From the NCBI RefSeq assembly GCF_047948215.1, contig NC_134456.1:204515036-204579035 (forward strand): DNA of 64,000 nucleotides, given 5' to 3'. The position numbers and the translations under genes are program-made. Below are positions 39,085-51,555 of this stretch, one piece after another (the stretch's first letter is position 1; the number at the start of each line of letters is the position of its first letter). Source of the DNA: Lycorma delicatula. Taxonomy: Eukaryota; Arthropoda; Insecta; Hemiptera; Fulgoridae. The notes under the pieces are model-generated. The model worked only from the letters and a program-made list of their open reading frames with translations, did no database searches and had not been told where the DNA came from.

Positions 39085-39419
39085 GGCGGTTCCAGAAGCT
39101 AGACAGAAAAAAAAGAGAGCTCTCCAAAAACTCAGCATTAATAACATGAACTGTGATGCCATTGCTGGCTGCTACATTTATTTATATTTATTTATAAATT
39201 ATAATTATTTATAATAATTATTTATTTATTTATTTTATTTATAATCAAATTTTAAGCTACATTATTGACAACGTTAGCTAAATTTATTTATTTAAAATAA
39301 TAAATAAAAAAATAATTTTCTGAAATTACTACATTTGGCAAAAAATTTTTTTAATGTTATATAATGCAATGGTCACTAAAAAAAAATAAAGTAATAAAAA
39401 ATTTATCAGTTTAAAAAAA

Positions 39420-39575
39420 CGTCTTTTGAGTTAGTGGTAGCAGCTCTAAATTTCATCAGGAAGGTCCTAGGTTCAAATCCCAATGAGCATTGTCTTTTAT
39501 ACAGTGCAAAATCTCCATTCCATATTTTCACACACAAACACTAATACTTAGGTAGTGAATTAATCATTCTAAAAA
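39420..39575 (+). mobile_element. SINE-B relic in unit 2
   Basis: Exact counterpart of the relic at 36205, carried by the triplication. Confidence 0.65.
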
Positions 39576-40413
39576 TACTGAATTGGAAAATAAAAATATA
39601 AGTGAAAAAATAAATTAATAAATAATGACATAATGACATAAAACAAGCAACTGAGCATAACACTCATTTGTAAAACATTGAGTGCATTGAAAATGAATGA
39701 ATCCAATGGATTGAGTGCTGTAATTATTTACATGTAACAAAGGAATGCAAAGAAATTCTAAACATGTTATAAATAAAATTACTACTCATCCCATACATAT
39801 GAAGAAGAAAGAATACTGTGACACACATTTATAAAAATCATAGTGTAAAAGTAACAAAAAATAATAAAGACTGGAGGAGCATAGGACTTGCTAACCATAA
39901 TTATAGCTTAAGGAATATGAATTTAAAACTGTGACTATTCACAGTCAACAGAAACTATAGTTAGTTCACTTTTCACTGTAAGATATCTATAATACTATAA
40001 TAATTAATATAGGATAAAAATCAGATGATATCTGAGGAAATGCAAACATTATTTAAGAATGTTAGTGTGGATGATTATATATCATATGTAATTATGTAAT
40101 TATTTTATTGAAACTATTAAATCAATGGAACATCTTTTAGCTATAAAATTAATAACTACTGACCGAATGCAGATATTTCTGCACTTCTTACTTCTCAGGG
40201 TTGGAAGTGTTCTAATACCTACTTACCCACCGTTTTTTATACCACTTTCTTAGAAGTTTAATGCTTCATTTGCTCTGGTCAGTGAGTGAGATAATCAGCT
40301 CCAAGGCTGAATTGTAAGAAGAATGGAAGTGATTGTTTTTGAATGGTTAGCTATTGGTAATTTTCATAATGACAAATTAGTTATCTATGTAATCTTCAAC
40401 TGATCAAGGAAAG

Positions 40414-41005
40414 ATGTTGAAATTTTTATTTCCAATGAGTCTCCAGATTTTGAATGTTTCTCAGAAAACACTGGTGTCCGATATAGAAGCCATTTCTGAG
40501 CTAGGTAGTTTCAGACTTCCTGGACTATTTATAGAATTGCACATAAAAACATTGGGAATCACAGTTTCTGTTAGATTACCCAAAGGAACTGTATAATCGC
40601 AGAAGAGATTAATTTTGAATGCAGGGCAACTTTATGCCTAAGTTTATGGTAATAAACTAGTTAGTTGATGGTAATTTACAACTCCTTTTTTTTTAAAAAA
40701 TCTTTCTACATAAACTATCGAAAACCTTCTAAAAATTTCTAATAAACCCCATCTTATAATGTGTGATTTTAATATTAACTTTCTGGACGACTAATTTTCC
40801 TGTGACAAATAAATTAACTCAGTTTGAATTCCCAGGACTAACTATATCTACCTCCCAGCCAACTAGAATTACAAGTACCTCAACCAACTGTTATACAGTA
40901 TTTTTATAAATTTACCTGGAGATAATATTTTATCCTTTTGTGCACGTAACCAGATTTGTGCTATCAGATTTTAATGAGCTATAAAAGATTTTTTTTAAAA
41001 ATTAA
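40414..41005 (+). pseudogene. LINE endonuclease relic in unit 2
   Basis: Same sequence as 37199-37790. Confidence 0.6.
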
Positions 41006-41322
41006 GCAGTAAGGAGATGATATACCAGAATATTGATAATTATTTTAAGGATAACTAGTTTAGGAAGATAAGCAAGGCTAAGTAGGCTATACATATTATT
41101 AATTTGTAATTGTAGGACTGGAGAGGTATCCACAATTTTTTTTTAATTATGTATTTGTTATTAAACCCAAGAAAGCAGGAAGGAGCATATATTTATATGA
41201 ACTACTGGACTGTCACTCTTCTCATGCATGAAAAATAATCGCTAGGTTGTTTTGTACTATTTGCCACGGTAGGTGCCGTGGCAAATTATCCATGATTAAC
41301 TGATTATCCATGATAATCAGTT

Positions 41323-42299
41323 CAGATTTTGGCCCGTTCGCTCGACTATAGAGGTCAGTAAAATGATTAGTTGGGCAACAACAGAGAGGAGGGGTACATG
41401 GACGACGCGAGGTTTTCCAGTGCTTATTCTTTTAGACGTCAAGAAAGACTTCGGGTCCCTGCCGTGGAATTTAATAATGCTATCCCTCCAAGACAAGGTA
41501 TCAGCCCATACTTAAAAAGGCAAATGCAAGAGTATCTCAGCGACAGGTCAGATACTCTTCCCCTTAGATAGATTCCCCTTACGGGGAAGAGAAGAATTGG
41601 CCCATCAACTTAAAATCGGTGCATTACCATTACAGATGAAAAATTCGGTAAAATATTTGGGAGTTACGTTTGACAAAGGACTCCGATTTAGCGAGCATGT
41701 GTTGGAGCGTTGTGAAAAAGCCGAGAGGGCGATAAAGTCCTTAAGTTTGATAATGATGTTGCGTACCGCGCCTAGGGCCTTGAAGAAGAAATTAATTTTG
41801 TCGGCAGTAACATCTACTTTATGTAGCCCCGGTGTAGTGCGCGACGGTCAGGATACAGAGGATCGTCATGAGACTTCAGAGGATTCACAGAAGATTTCTT
41901 ACAGGGGCAATATCGGCGTTTCGTACAGTGTCGTACGACTCCGCGTGTATACTGACTTCAACTCCGCCCGTAGATCTGCTGGTATATGAACAAACAAATA
42001 GGCACAACGGCTTAAACAAGAAGCAAAACAGGCTACTTGGGTGGCCTTGAGCGCAAGATGGAGGTCGGAAGAAGTGTCGGCGTGGACGAGGAAATTGGTC
42101 CCATATCTGGAGCCTTGGTGTGACAGGGACTTTGACGAAATGAATTTTAGTCTGTCATAAATGTTTACTGGGCACGGTAATTTCGAGTCATTTCTCCATA
42201 GAATCGGAAGGCGGGAGACTTCGATATGCATGTACTGTCGGAGGACACGGCTGAGCACACGCTTCTGTAGTGCCCCGAATGGGCATCCTAGAGAAGGTA
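41323..42299 (+). pseudogene. R1-like LINE ORF2 fragment, unit 2
   Basis: Identical to 38108-39084 and likewise cut at the junction. Confidence 0.8.
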
Positions 42300-42634
42300 G
42301 GCGGTTCCAGAAGCTAGACAGAAAAAAAAGAGAGCTCTCCAAAAACTCAGCATTAATAACATGAACTGTGATGCCATTGCTGGCTGCTACATTTATTTAT
42401 ATTTATTTATAAATTATAATTATTTATAATAATTATTTATTTATTTATTTTATTTATAATCAAATTTTAAGCTACATTATTGACAACGTTAGCTAAATTT
42501 ATTTATTTAAAATAATAAATAAAAAAATAATTTTCTGAAATTACTACATTTGGCAAAAAATTTTTTTAATGTTATATAATGCAATGGTCACTAAAAAAAA
42601 ATAAAGTAATAAAAAATTTATCAGTTTAAAAAAA

Positions 42635-42790
42635 CGTCTTTTGAGTTAGTGGTAGCAGCTCTAAATTTCATCAGGAAGGTCCTAGGTTCAAATCCCAATG
42701 AGCATTGTCTTTTATACAGTGCAAAATCTCCATTCCATATTTTCACACACAAACACTAATACTTAGGTAGTGAATTAATCATTCTAAAAA
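42635..42790 (+). mobile_element. SINE-B relic in unit 3
   Basis: Exact counterpart of the relic at 36205, carried by the triplication. Confidence 0.65.
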
Positions 42791-43628
42791 TACTGAATTG
42801 GAAAATAAAAATATAAGTGAAAAAATAAATTAATAAATAATGACATAATGACATAAAACAAGCAACTGAGCATAACACTCATTTGTAAAACATTGAGTGC
42901 ATTGAAAATGAATGAATCCAATGGATTGAGTGCTGTAATTATTTACATGTAACAAAGGAATGCAAAGAAATTCTAAACATGTTATAAATAAAATTACTAC
43001 TCATCCCATACATATGAAGAAGAAAGAATACTGTGACACACATTTATAAAAATCATAGTGTAAAAGTAACAAAAAATAATAAAGACTGGAGGAGCATAGG
43101 ACTTGCTAACCATAATTATAGCTTAAGGAATATGAATTTAAAACTGTGACTATTCACAGTCAACAGAAACTATAGTTAGTTCACTTTTCACTGTAAGATA
43201 TCTATAATACTATAATAATTAATATAGGATAAAAATCAGATGATATCTGAGGAAATGCAAACATTATTTAAGAATGTTAGTGTGGATGATTATATATCAT
43301 ATGTAATTATGTAATTATTTTATTGAAACTATTAAATCAATGGAACATCTTTTAGCTATAAAATTAATAACTACTGACCGAATGCAGATATTTCTGCACT
43401 TCTTACTTCTCAGGGTTGGAAGTGTTCTAATACCTACTTACCCACCGTTTTTTATACCACTTTCTTAGAAGTTTAATGCTTCATTTGCTCTGGTCAGTGA
43501 GTGAGATAATCAGCTCCAAGGCTGAATTGTAAGAAGAATGGAAGTGATTGTTTTTGAATGGTTAGCTATTGGTAATTTTCATAATGACAAATTAGTTATC
43601 TATGTAATCTTCAACTGATCAAGGAAAG

Positions 43629-44221
43629 ATGTTGAAATTTTTATTTCCAATGAGTCTCCAGATTTTGAATGTTTCTCAGAAAACACTGGTGTCCGATATA
43701 GAAGCCATTTCTGAGCTAGGTAGTTTCAGACTTCCTGGACTATTTATAGAATTGCACATAAAAACATTGGGAATCACAGTTTCTGTTAGATTACCCAAAG
43801 GAACTGTATAATCGCAGAAGAGATTAATTTTGAATGCAGGGCAACTTTATGCCTAAGTTTATGGTAATAAACTAGTTAGTTGATGGTAATTTACAACTCC
43901 TTTTTTTTTAAAAAATCTTTCTACATAAACTATCGAAAACCTTCTAAAAATTTCTAATAAACCCCATCTTATAATGTGTGATTTTAATATTAACTTTCTG
44001 GACGACTAATTTTCCTGTGACAAATAAATTAACTCAGTTTGAATTCCCAGGACTAACTATATCTACCTCCCAGCCAACTAGAATTACAAGTACCTCAACC
44101 AACTGTTATACAGTATTTTTATAAATTTACCTGGAGATAATATTTTATCCTTTTGTGCACGTAACCAGATTTGTGCTATCAGATTTTAATGAGCTATAAA
44201 AGATTTTTTTTTAAAAATTAA
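43629..44221 (+). pseudogene. LINE endonuclease relic in unit 3
   Basis: Same sequence as 37199-37790, plus one T at the 3' side. Confidence 0.6.
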
Positions 44222-44537
44222 GCAGTAAGGAGATGATATACCAGAATATTGATAATTATTTTAAGGATAACTAGTTTAGGAAGATAAGCAAGGCTAAGTA
44301 GGCTATACATATTATTAATTTGTAATTGTAGGACTGGAGAGGTATCCACAATTTTTTTTTAATTATGTATTTGTTATTAAACCCAAGAAAGCAGGAAGGA
44401 GCATATATTTATATGAACTACTGGACTGTCACTCTTCTCATGCATGAAAAATAATCGCTAGGTTGTTTTGTACTATTTGCCACGGTAGGTGCCGTGGCAA
44501 ATTATCCATGATTAACTGATTATCCATGATAATCAGT

Positions 44538-45950
44538 TCAGATTTTGGCCCGTTCGCTCGACTATAGAGGTCAGTAAAATGATTAGTTGGGCAACAACAG
44601 AGAGGAGGGGTACATGGACGACGCGAGGTTTTCCAGTGCTTATTCTTTTAGACGTCAAGAAAGACTTCGGGTCCCTGCCGTGGAATTTAATAATGCTATC
44701 CCTCCAAGACAAGGTATCAGCCCATACTTAAAAAGGCAAATGCAAGAGTATCTCAGCGACAGGTCAGATACTCTTCCCCTTAGATAGATTCCCCTTACGG
44801 GGAAGAGAAGAATTGGCCCATCAACTTAAAATCGGTGCATTACCATTACAGATGAAAAATTCGGTAAAATATTTGGGAGTTACGTTTGACAAAGGACTCC
44901 GATTTAGCGAGCATGTGTTGGAGCGTTGTGAAAAAGCCGAGAGGGCGATAAAGTCCTTAAGTTTGATAATGATGTTGCGTACCGCGCCTAGGGCCTTGAA
45001 GAAGAAATTAATTTTGTCGGCAGTAACATCTACTTTATGTAGCCCCGGTGTAGTGCGCGACGGTCAGGATACAGAGGATCGTCATGAGACTTCAGAGGAT
45101 TCACAGAAGATTTCTTACAGGGGCAATATCGGCGTTTCGTACAGTGTCGTACGACTCCGCGTGTATACTGACTTCAACTCCGCCCGTAGATCTGCTGGTA
45201 TATGAACAAACAAATAGGCACAACGGCTTAAACAAGAAGCAAAACAGGCTACTTGGGTGGCCTTGAGCGCAAGATGGAGGTCGGAAGAAGTGTCGGCGTG
45301 GACGAGGAAATTGGTCCCATATCTGGAGCCTTGGTGTGACAGGGACTTTGACGAAATGAATTTTAGTCTGTCATAAATGTTTACTGGGCACGGTAATTTC
45401 GAGTCATTTCTCCATAGAATCGGAAGGCGGGAGACTTCGATATGCATGTACTGTCGGAGGACACGGCTGAGCACACGCTTCTGTAGTGCCCCGAATGGGC
45501 ATCCTAGAGAAGGTAGGCCGGTATTGAAGGCCTTAGGCCTGATGAAGTAATTACGTGTATTCTGGCCTCGGAAATTAATTGGAGAAGGGTGGATACATTT
45601 TCGTTCACCGTACTGAACGGAAAAGATGTCGAGGGAAGAATACGAGGGTATAAGAGTAGGGTGTTCGCCCAGGCCGGCACGCTTAGGTGTTTCAGTTCCA
45701 ATGAATGGCCGGGGGTACCTAGGAACTGGGAAAAAAGAAAAGACCGAGACCCGGCCGCCGGGTTGGGGTGCTGGGAACGGGATAGTCGGGCCTGCTTCCC
45801 CTTCTCGGCAGTTTAAGGCAGGCTAACAATTGAGGCAGTCCCCCACCCAGAGACCGGTCTCTGGGAACGGGAACGTCATAGTCGAGCCCGGTTACCTCCA
45901 CTTCAAGAAAAGAAAATCTTGAGAATTAGAGAGAAACCGAAAATCTGTTT
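44538..45950 (+). pseudogene. R1-like LINE ORF2 fragment, unit 3, with native 3' end
   Basis: It repeats the fragment of units 1 and 2 and then continues past the duplication. VITCILASEINWRRVDTFSF (about 45550-45610) and KMSREEYEGIRVG (about 45622-45665) give the ORF2 C-terminus. A GC-rich 3' UTR with GGGAACGGGA repeats runs to about 45905, followed by an A-rich tail. This copy shows that the LINE was there before the triplication. Confidence 0.78.
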
Positions 45951-47255
45951 TTAATTTATTTTGAGTTAGACTTTTTGCTGAACATCTAGTAATATTTTGA
46001 ACTATACTGTAACAATGAATTCTTCTAAAAATGGACTGTGCTTTGTGATGTCTAAATGAAAATACAGAAATTTATGGACTAATTTTGCAGGAGAATGGAT
46101 ACTATTGGTTAGCTCCTAATTTCAGAATCATAAAACTGCATCTACTATTAAATTTGTTGAATTTAGAAAATTTCTTTAAAATTATATTAACTTAAATTTT
46201 TAAAATTAAGATAGTTTTATTTTTGTGAAAAATATTTTTTTTCTTATCTGGTCATTCAGTAAAAGTATGGAATAATTTTAAAATTTTTATTAAACTTCAC
46301 AAATTGAATGGTGAAATTAAAAAAAAAATGTCAGGTCTAGCTTTAATCAAATTTTCATAAAATCAGTAAACGTTTTATAAATTTGAGGTTTTCAGCCTCA
46401 CCTCCAGAAAATAAAGAAATAACAGGAATAATGCGTGAGGAGAGATTAAGTTTCGTAGACCACGTTTTAAATAATGAGTGATATGGAATATGTAAGAAAA
46501 ATCTCCCTCTCTTAACAAGGAAGAAAAATTAAAGGTAGTAAAAACGTTTAAACAGAGCACGAATAGAAATTCCGAACTTACAAAATCGGGAATTAACCGA
46601 GAAAATATTAAATGAAATCTTAGAATGGATTGTTTTCTATGAAATTCCAATTCAATATTGGATATAACAAATGATTCAGGGTAAAGGCCAGTGAGAGACA
46701 TGAAAAGTACTGGCTGGAAAAAGAGGCAAAAAATTGTATCCATAGTTTGCTGTAAAGGAAAAAGTATCAAAATTTTTGACTGAGAAAATTAATCACCGAT
46801 GAAGGTTCTGAATTGATTTAATCACATCCGGTTTATAAACTGACAGAAGGGAAACAAAGTTTTTCTCAAGTCTATTATAATTTGTATTTTCATGATAATT
46901 AAATAAAAGACTTTTTTTTAATTTTTATAAAATTATTTTCATGCTTAATATTCTTACGGAATAAAAATAATATTTTATAATTTATTTTAATCTTCTAGTT
47001 AACAACTTTCATTTTTTTATGCTTTTAGAATTGTTTATATAAACAAACAATTTTAGTTTTTTTTTCAAATTGTCGTCTATCGGTTCCCATTTTTTTTTTT
47101 TTAATTTTACTTTTTAAGTTAATCGCGTTCTCGACTCGAATCGATTATTTTATGAAAATCGATGAAAGCGTTCTGTAGTTACAAGGTCATAAACGAACAT
47201 AACTACCGCATGGAGTAGTCTGGTAACAAAATTATTTGAGTCGAAATGCCCTCGA
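45951..47255. other. AT-rich intergenic stretch
   Basis: A 131-codon minus-strand open frame (46375-46770) is rich in Phe and Leu and has no recognisable domain; I regard it as chance. Nothing else seen. Confidence 0.4.
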
Positions 47256-47263
47256 ATCGAGTA

Positions 47264-47339
<76 letters not shown>
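47264..47339. repeat. (TA)n microsatellite, about 37 units
   Basis: An uninterrupted alternating TA tract between GTG and TTTCGG. Confidence 0.98.
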
Positions 47340-47341
<2 letters not shown>

Positions 47342-48034
47342 CGGTGTATGAACAGATGTTTATATGTTCTGGAGGCCAAATGTTGAACGGGAATTTTTTT
47401 TTTGGATTTTATCCCTGTTAAGTACATGCTAATTCACAAAAAACAACTAATTCTTCTGCATTATAATTATATGTTAATTAGTTCAAATAATATACCTCCA
47501 TTCGTTATTATTTTTTTATTTTTATTTTTTTTGTAATAGTACACTGGACCAGATTACTAATTTGTCCTTCAACATATCTACCTTGATAATAAAATAAAAA
47601 AATGTAGGAAACATACGGCAGCTTTATTGTAGGTGTTGTTTTTTCTACGGTATCAGATCCTGTATTTTGTGCTGGCATAAAGTTGTACTGTTACTGGCTC
47701 AGATACAATAAAATCACTAAATAAATAACCTTGTAGTTTCCTAGATAGCGGTATTATTGTCTACTTATTACATTATGTATTGTTTAAATATATATGTTAC
47801 AGTATATGAACTGAGTGTTTTCAAGTGTTACGTACAATGATCAGAAAAAAATGCTTTTACTGTTACATGCGATCAAAAAGATGTATCGTATAGTAGTATT
47901 TTTTGCGCTGATTTCAAGTCTGCAAACCAAAATTGAATGAAAGGCAAGGATTTTTTTATAACAATTTAAAGAAAACCTGACTTTTTAAGGAATTATGTAG
48001 CCTGTAGTGTATCATTCCAAACATCTGCTTTTCA
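47340..48034. other. AT-rich intergenic stretch
   Basis: Nothing recognised. Confidence 0.4.
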
Positions 48035-48328
48035 TTATTTTTTTTTCTGGGCGCAAAATGAAGTAACGTTATCAGCGCCCGGACACAATATTATTATACT
48101 AAACAATTTAAGCAAACACGAAAACATAAATACTTAGATAACAAAAATATAAAACAGTTAAAACGCGTAATATCGTAAGGAAAATTATCTCTCATCCAGT
48201 ACAACGTAGGTGTAAAGTGCCTATAACGCATGCTAAGGCGAAATAAAACCATAATGAAATACAATGTTAAAATAAAAGTATATAAATTATAGGGTCCGCT
48301 TACTAACCAATGTAATTAACTATCATGT

Positions 48329-48366
48329 CCTAGCGCTTTCGGAAGTTATTTTTCCATCTTCAGGAA
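48329..48366 (-). ncRNA. Hammerhead-ribozyme-like core, PLE-type (candidate)
   Basis: The minus strand has CTGAAGA (48363-48357, fits CUGANGA), then T, GGAA, a 7-base loop, TTCC (48344-48341) and GAAA (48340-48337): the two conserved core boxes around a 4-bp stem II. Stems I and III and a clear NUH cleavage site are not convincing. Penelope-like elements are known to carry such motifs. Confidence 0.35.
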
Positions 48367-48639
48367 CATCTGATAAACTTGTATCTAAGTATTCACTTCA
48401 AATATTAATTTGATTTAGATTAGAATTAAAATAAAATAAAATTTCCATAAATCGTCAGTCAAGTTAAATAAGTCATACATTTGTACGTCTAGTCAATAAA
48501 AGCGTCTCAATTGTTCTGTGTTTTATACACATAAATACAGTGTTTTATATATATAAAATTATTCTACAATATTCAAAATCTAACTTAAAACAACAAAATT
48601 ACCATCTGGCATACGCAAAATGGCATAAATATACAAAAA

Positions 48640-49160
48640 CCTATACTAATATTCAAATATCAGAATACAGATGTACGGCCTTAAAAAATAGCAAGAAATT
48701 TGGTAACATCGTCAAATTGTTTCCTAAAATATTTTGGATGTTACTAATTTAAATTTCCGCCGCAATACCGCATAACAGACACAGTTCACAAGGATATGGT
48801 ATACCGTTAATTGGCAGTCGGAGCGAACACAATCGGGTGCATAGATGTGTCATGAGAAACCCATGAGTGAACTAGTGTGCCCTATTCGCTTACGGCAAAT
48901 AATAACCTCTTCTTGGTTATTCCTGCATGAGGAGCTGCACGGTGACACAGTGTTCTTAACTGGACGAGATTTGTTGTCGAGTAGCATTCAATTCACTCTG
49001 CCATTTCTCACGAGCCATCCTCCTCAGAAAACAAATAAGATCGTTCGAAACAGCGCGATTAGTGAAAGGAGGCTGAAAAAAGGTTCTTTTTGCCGCACGA
49101 TCAGCGCGCTAATTGCCTGAAATACCAATATGACTGGGAATCCAGCTGTGTTAGGCTGTC
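48640..49160 (-). pseudogene. LINE RNase H and C-terminal zinc region
   Basis: HSWIPSHIGISGN (about 49150-49115; usual form VPSHVGIxGNE) carries the late RNase H motif, but the acidic residue after Asn is a stop. AKRTFFQPPF, MAREKWQSELNAT (about 48990-48960), EEVIICRKRIGHTSSLMGFS and QLTVYHILVNCVCYAVLRRK follow, matching the LINE tail with a Cys/His pattern. RNase H would remove template RNA during integration. Confidence 0.75.
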
Positions 49161-49539
49161 ATATCACACTGTACAGACTACACACTATACAGACTGTATA
49201 TCACAGACAACAAGGTGTGTGGACTACATGTTACTACGCATGGAATCTGACCAAACAAGCACGAATCGAAATGCTGAGCTAATTACATTTAAGACCTTAT
49301 TAGTAGCCCCTAAACATGGCCTTATTTAAGGCCTCATTTAGAGCCGTCTATATAAAGTATAGCATCAGAATTCATGCTATTTAAATATTATAAAATTTTT
49401 CTCTAAGATAGTCAGATTTGTGTTCTTTTTTATATCGATAAAGACTAAAGTAATACAAAAAACCGTTCTATAACACTTATTTTGAAAATAAAAAATATTG
49501 CAAAAATCAATCTTTCTTAAATAAAGAGTAAAGAAGTAA

Positions 49540-51110
49540 TAATACCTTTAATTTCGACCTGAATTGTAACGAATAATCCTCAATAATTTACGAGATAAGA
49601 CCGTCAAGGGAGGTAATAAGGGTTGAGTAACCATAAGAGCGGGAGGTTTTATATTTAGAGATAAGAAACGGCGATGAGCTTCGATGCATAGCGGGACAGT
49701 AGATCTCGGCCTTTCCTGATATGGATTAAAATGCTTCTTGGAGCACACTGCGTCAAAGATCGGATGATTTGTTTGCACTTTAATATGAGCTACATAAGAG
49801 CAGGTCATTCGGTTTCGTCTACACCAAAGCGCTGGCTCACTACAATCTACTAGCAGACTTACCACGGAGCTTGAACAAAATGCACCCGTAGGAAGGCGGA
49901 CAAATGAATGATAGACTATTTCGAGCACTCTAAGAGCGACGGTCCGTGCGGACGAATAAGCCACGCAGCCGTAGCCCAAATGGGAACGGACCACAGCTCG
50001 GTAGAAACGCAACATGCATCATCGATCAGCTTCCAACAACTAAAACTAACTCTCAGCAAGTCTAGCTTCTTTAGACATTTTACGTTCAGCTCCTTTAAAT
50101 GTGTTACCCATGTCAGTCAAACCACAATCCTAAAAATGTAACCTTCGTGCACGGTTCAACTGGTTCACCATATAAAAACAGTTGAGGATCAACATGTTCC
50201 CTCAACCGGTAAAAGCAAATGCATTTCGTCTCAGGGAAAAAGGTGAATCCAGTCGTTTTACATCACGATTCCAAACGGGTTATTGTAGTTTGGAACGGCC
50301 TATCGACAGTAGCTAAAGTTCTAAAAGCAACGTAAATTGCAAAATGAACTACAAATAACGAACACATAACAGATTTTCACACGCAGTTTGTTGTACTATT
50401 TATGGCTGCGGCAAACAAGACAACACTTAGTGCACTTATCTGTTATATTCTGTTCTCTAGTGAAAAGCTTTTGGATACGACGTTCCAACTCGAACTCCAA
50501 AGGACCGACTATTGAGGAACCCCAGATGAATGCAAGCAAATTCTCTTTTATAGCCCATTCATGTAGTGTATTAAGGATTCCTCTCCTTCAAGCCGTGTCG
50601 TATGCCTTTTGCATATCGAAAAATATAGCTACCAGGCGTTGTCGAACTAGGAAGGCGTTTTGAATAACAGATTCCAAGACAACTACATGATCGATACACG
50701 ATCTATCTTGTCGAAACCGCACTGTTCGGGCGCAATTAGAGCGTTTCTCTCAATGTATCACACTAGACGACGGTTTACCATTCGTTTCGTCACCTTGCAC
50801 AGAGTATTGATCACGGAGATAGGACGATAATTTGAGGGGAATAATTTATCTTTTCCAGATTTCATTAGGAGAATCATCAATGTTTCTGGCCAAGAATTTA
50901 GAAAAACTTGTTCAAAAAATATTTTATTGTAAATAGATAAAAGATGTCGTAATGCAGTATCCGGAAGGTGAGATAACATACTGAGCCTGATATCATTTCC
51001 AGGGGAAGTGTCACCTGAATTATTTAAGAAATACCTAAGCTGATGAAAAGAAAAAGGAAGGTTTAATTCACTTAGTCTCCAATAACAAATGGAATACATT
51101 CCACCTGCTA
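49540..51110 (-). pseudogene. LINE reverse transcriptase (I/Jockey group)
   Basis: Minus strand: FLNNSGDTSPGNDIRLSMLS then HLPDTALRHLLSIYNKIF (51030-50920), LMKSGKDKLFPSNYRPISVI then NTLCKVTKRMVNRRL (50880-50760), EQCGFDKIDR (about 50720), a motif-B relic followed by LSVVLFAAAINSTTNCV (about 50430-50380), and the thumb/C-terminal frame MLRFYRAVVRSHLGYGCVAY (50015-49955) through CSKKHFNPYQERPRS to KLLRIIRYNSGRN. The motif A and FADD regions are scrambled by frameshifts. Inactive. Confidence 0.82.
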
Positions 51111-51555
51111 CTTCATAAACTCAGGACAATATGATGATATAAGGGAAACTGACATAAACGTATTTCCAAACGTGTTCGCCATATCAATTATCGTGGTGAC
51201 GAGGATGCCATTGTGTTTCAGTCCAATCAGCTGTGGAAATTGTCCTAATCCACACATGAACCGATCCTTTCTTCATACAATAGATGATGATGATGGAGTT
51301 ATCCGAGAGATTGTATCCAAGTAATTCAGTCACGATTTCCCTTCAGCACCCCGAAATTCTGGAAGGCATACAGCTCTCGCATTCCGGAAGGCGCAGAGCA
51401 ATTCTGTCGTAGGCCTTCGATGAAATTTCGTAAAGCCCTGAGACGATCTCTTAGAGCGCTTCTGCAGTTTTCGTTCCACCAAGGAACACCAGGCCCTTTA
51501 CAATCCCTAAGTATGTGTTGGGTTTCTTCTCCAACTACCGAGAATTTAAAAATTA

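Larger units (their letters stand above)
39085..42299 (+). repeat. Tandem triplication, unit 2 (3215 bp)
   Basis: Begins immediately after unit 1; the junction reads GAGAAGGTA-GGC-GGTTCC. Confidence 0.97.
42300..45518 (+). repeat. Tandem triplication, unit 3 (3216 bp)
   Basis: Identical to unit 2 except for one extra T in a T-run at about 44205-44213. After the shared GGC at 45516-45518 the sequence continues into the native LINE 3' part. Confidence 0.97.
48035..51555 (-). mobile_element. LINE with RNase H, 5'-truncated, decayed
   Basis: Read on the minus strand from 51555: the end of the endonuclease/linker (GVPWWNENCRSALRDRLRAL, about 51490-51430), RT (51099-50140), RNase H with IPSHIGISGN and RADRAAK (about 49140-49080), a Zn-type tail KRIGHTSSLMGFS (about 48890-48850), the ORF2 end ILGNNLTMLPNFL then LFFKAVHLYSDI and stop (about 48715-48645), a 3' UTR, the block CCGGGCGCTGATAACG (48065-48080) and an A-run (minus) at 48035-48048. 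The T-run at the left edge fits a poly(A) tail of a minus insertion. A foreign-looking piece with a ribozyme-like core lies within the 3' UTR. Confidence 0.82.

Noticed and set aside
38684..39127. 147-codon minus-strand open frame repeated in each unit
   Set aside because: Antisense of the R1-like LINE fragment; its repetition comes from the triplication.
35870..45518. CRISPR or satellite array
   Set aside because: Only three long units made of SINE and LINE sequence; no spacers and no short monomer.
45719..45901. Overlapping open frames on both strands in the GC-rich end of the R1-like LINE
   Set aside because: GC-rich sequence lowers stop frequency; content matches the LINE C-terminus and 3' UTR.
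46375..46770. 131-codon minus-strand open frame
   Set aside because: Phe/Leu-rich, no domain or start context, in unremarkable AT-rich DNA.
47203..47427. Tyr-Ile repeat protein on either strand
   Set aside because: Translation of the TA microsatellite.
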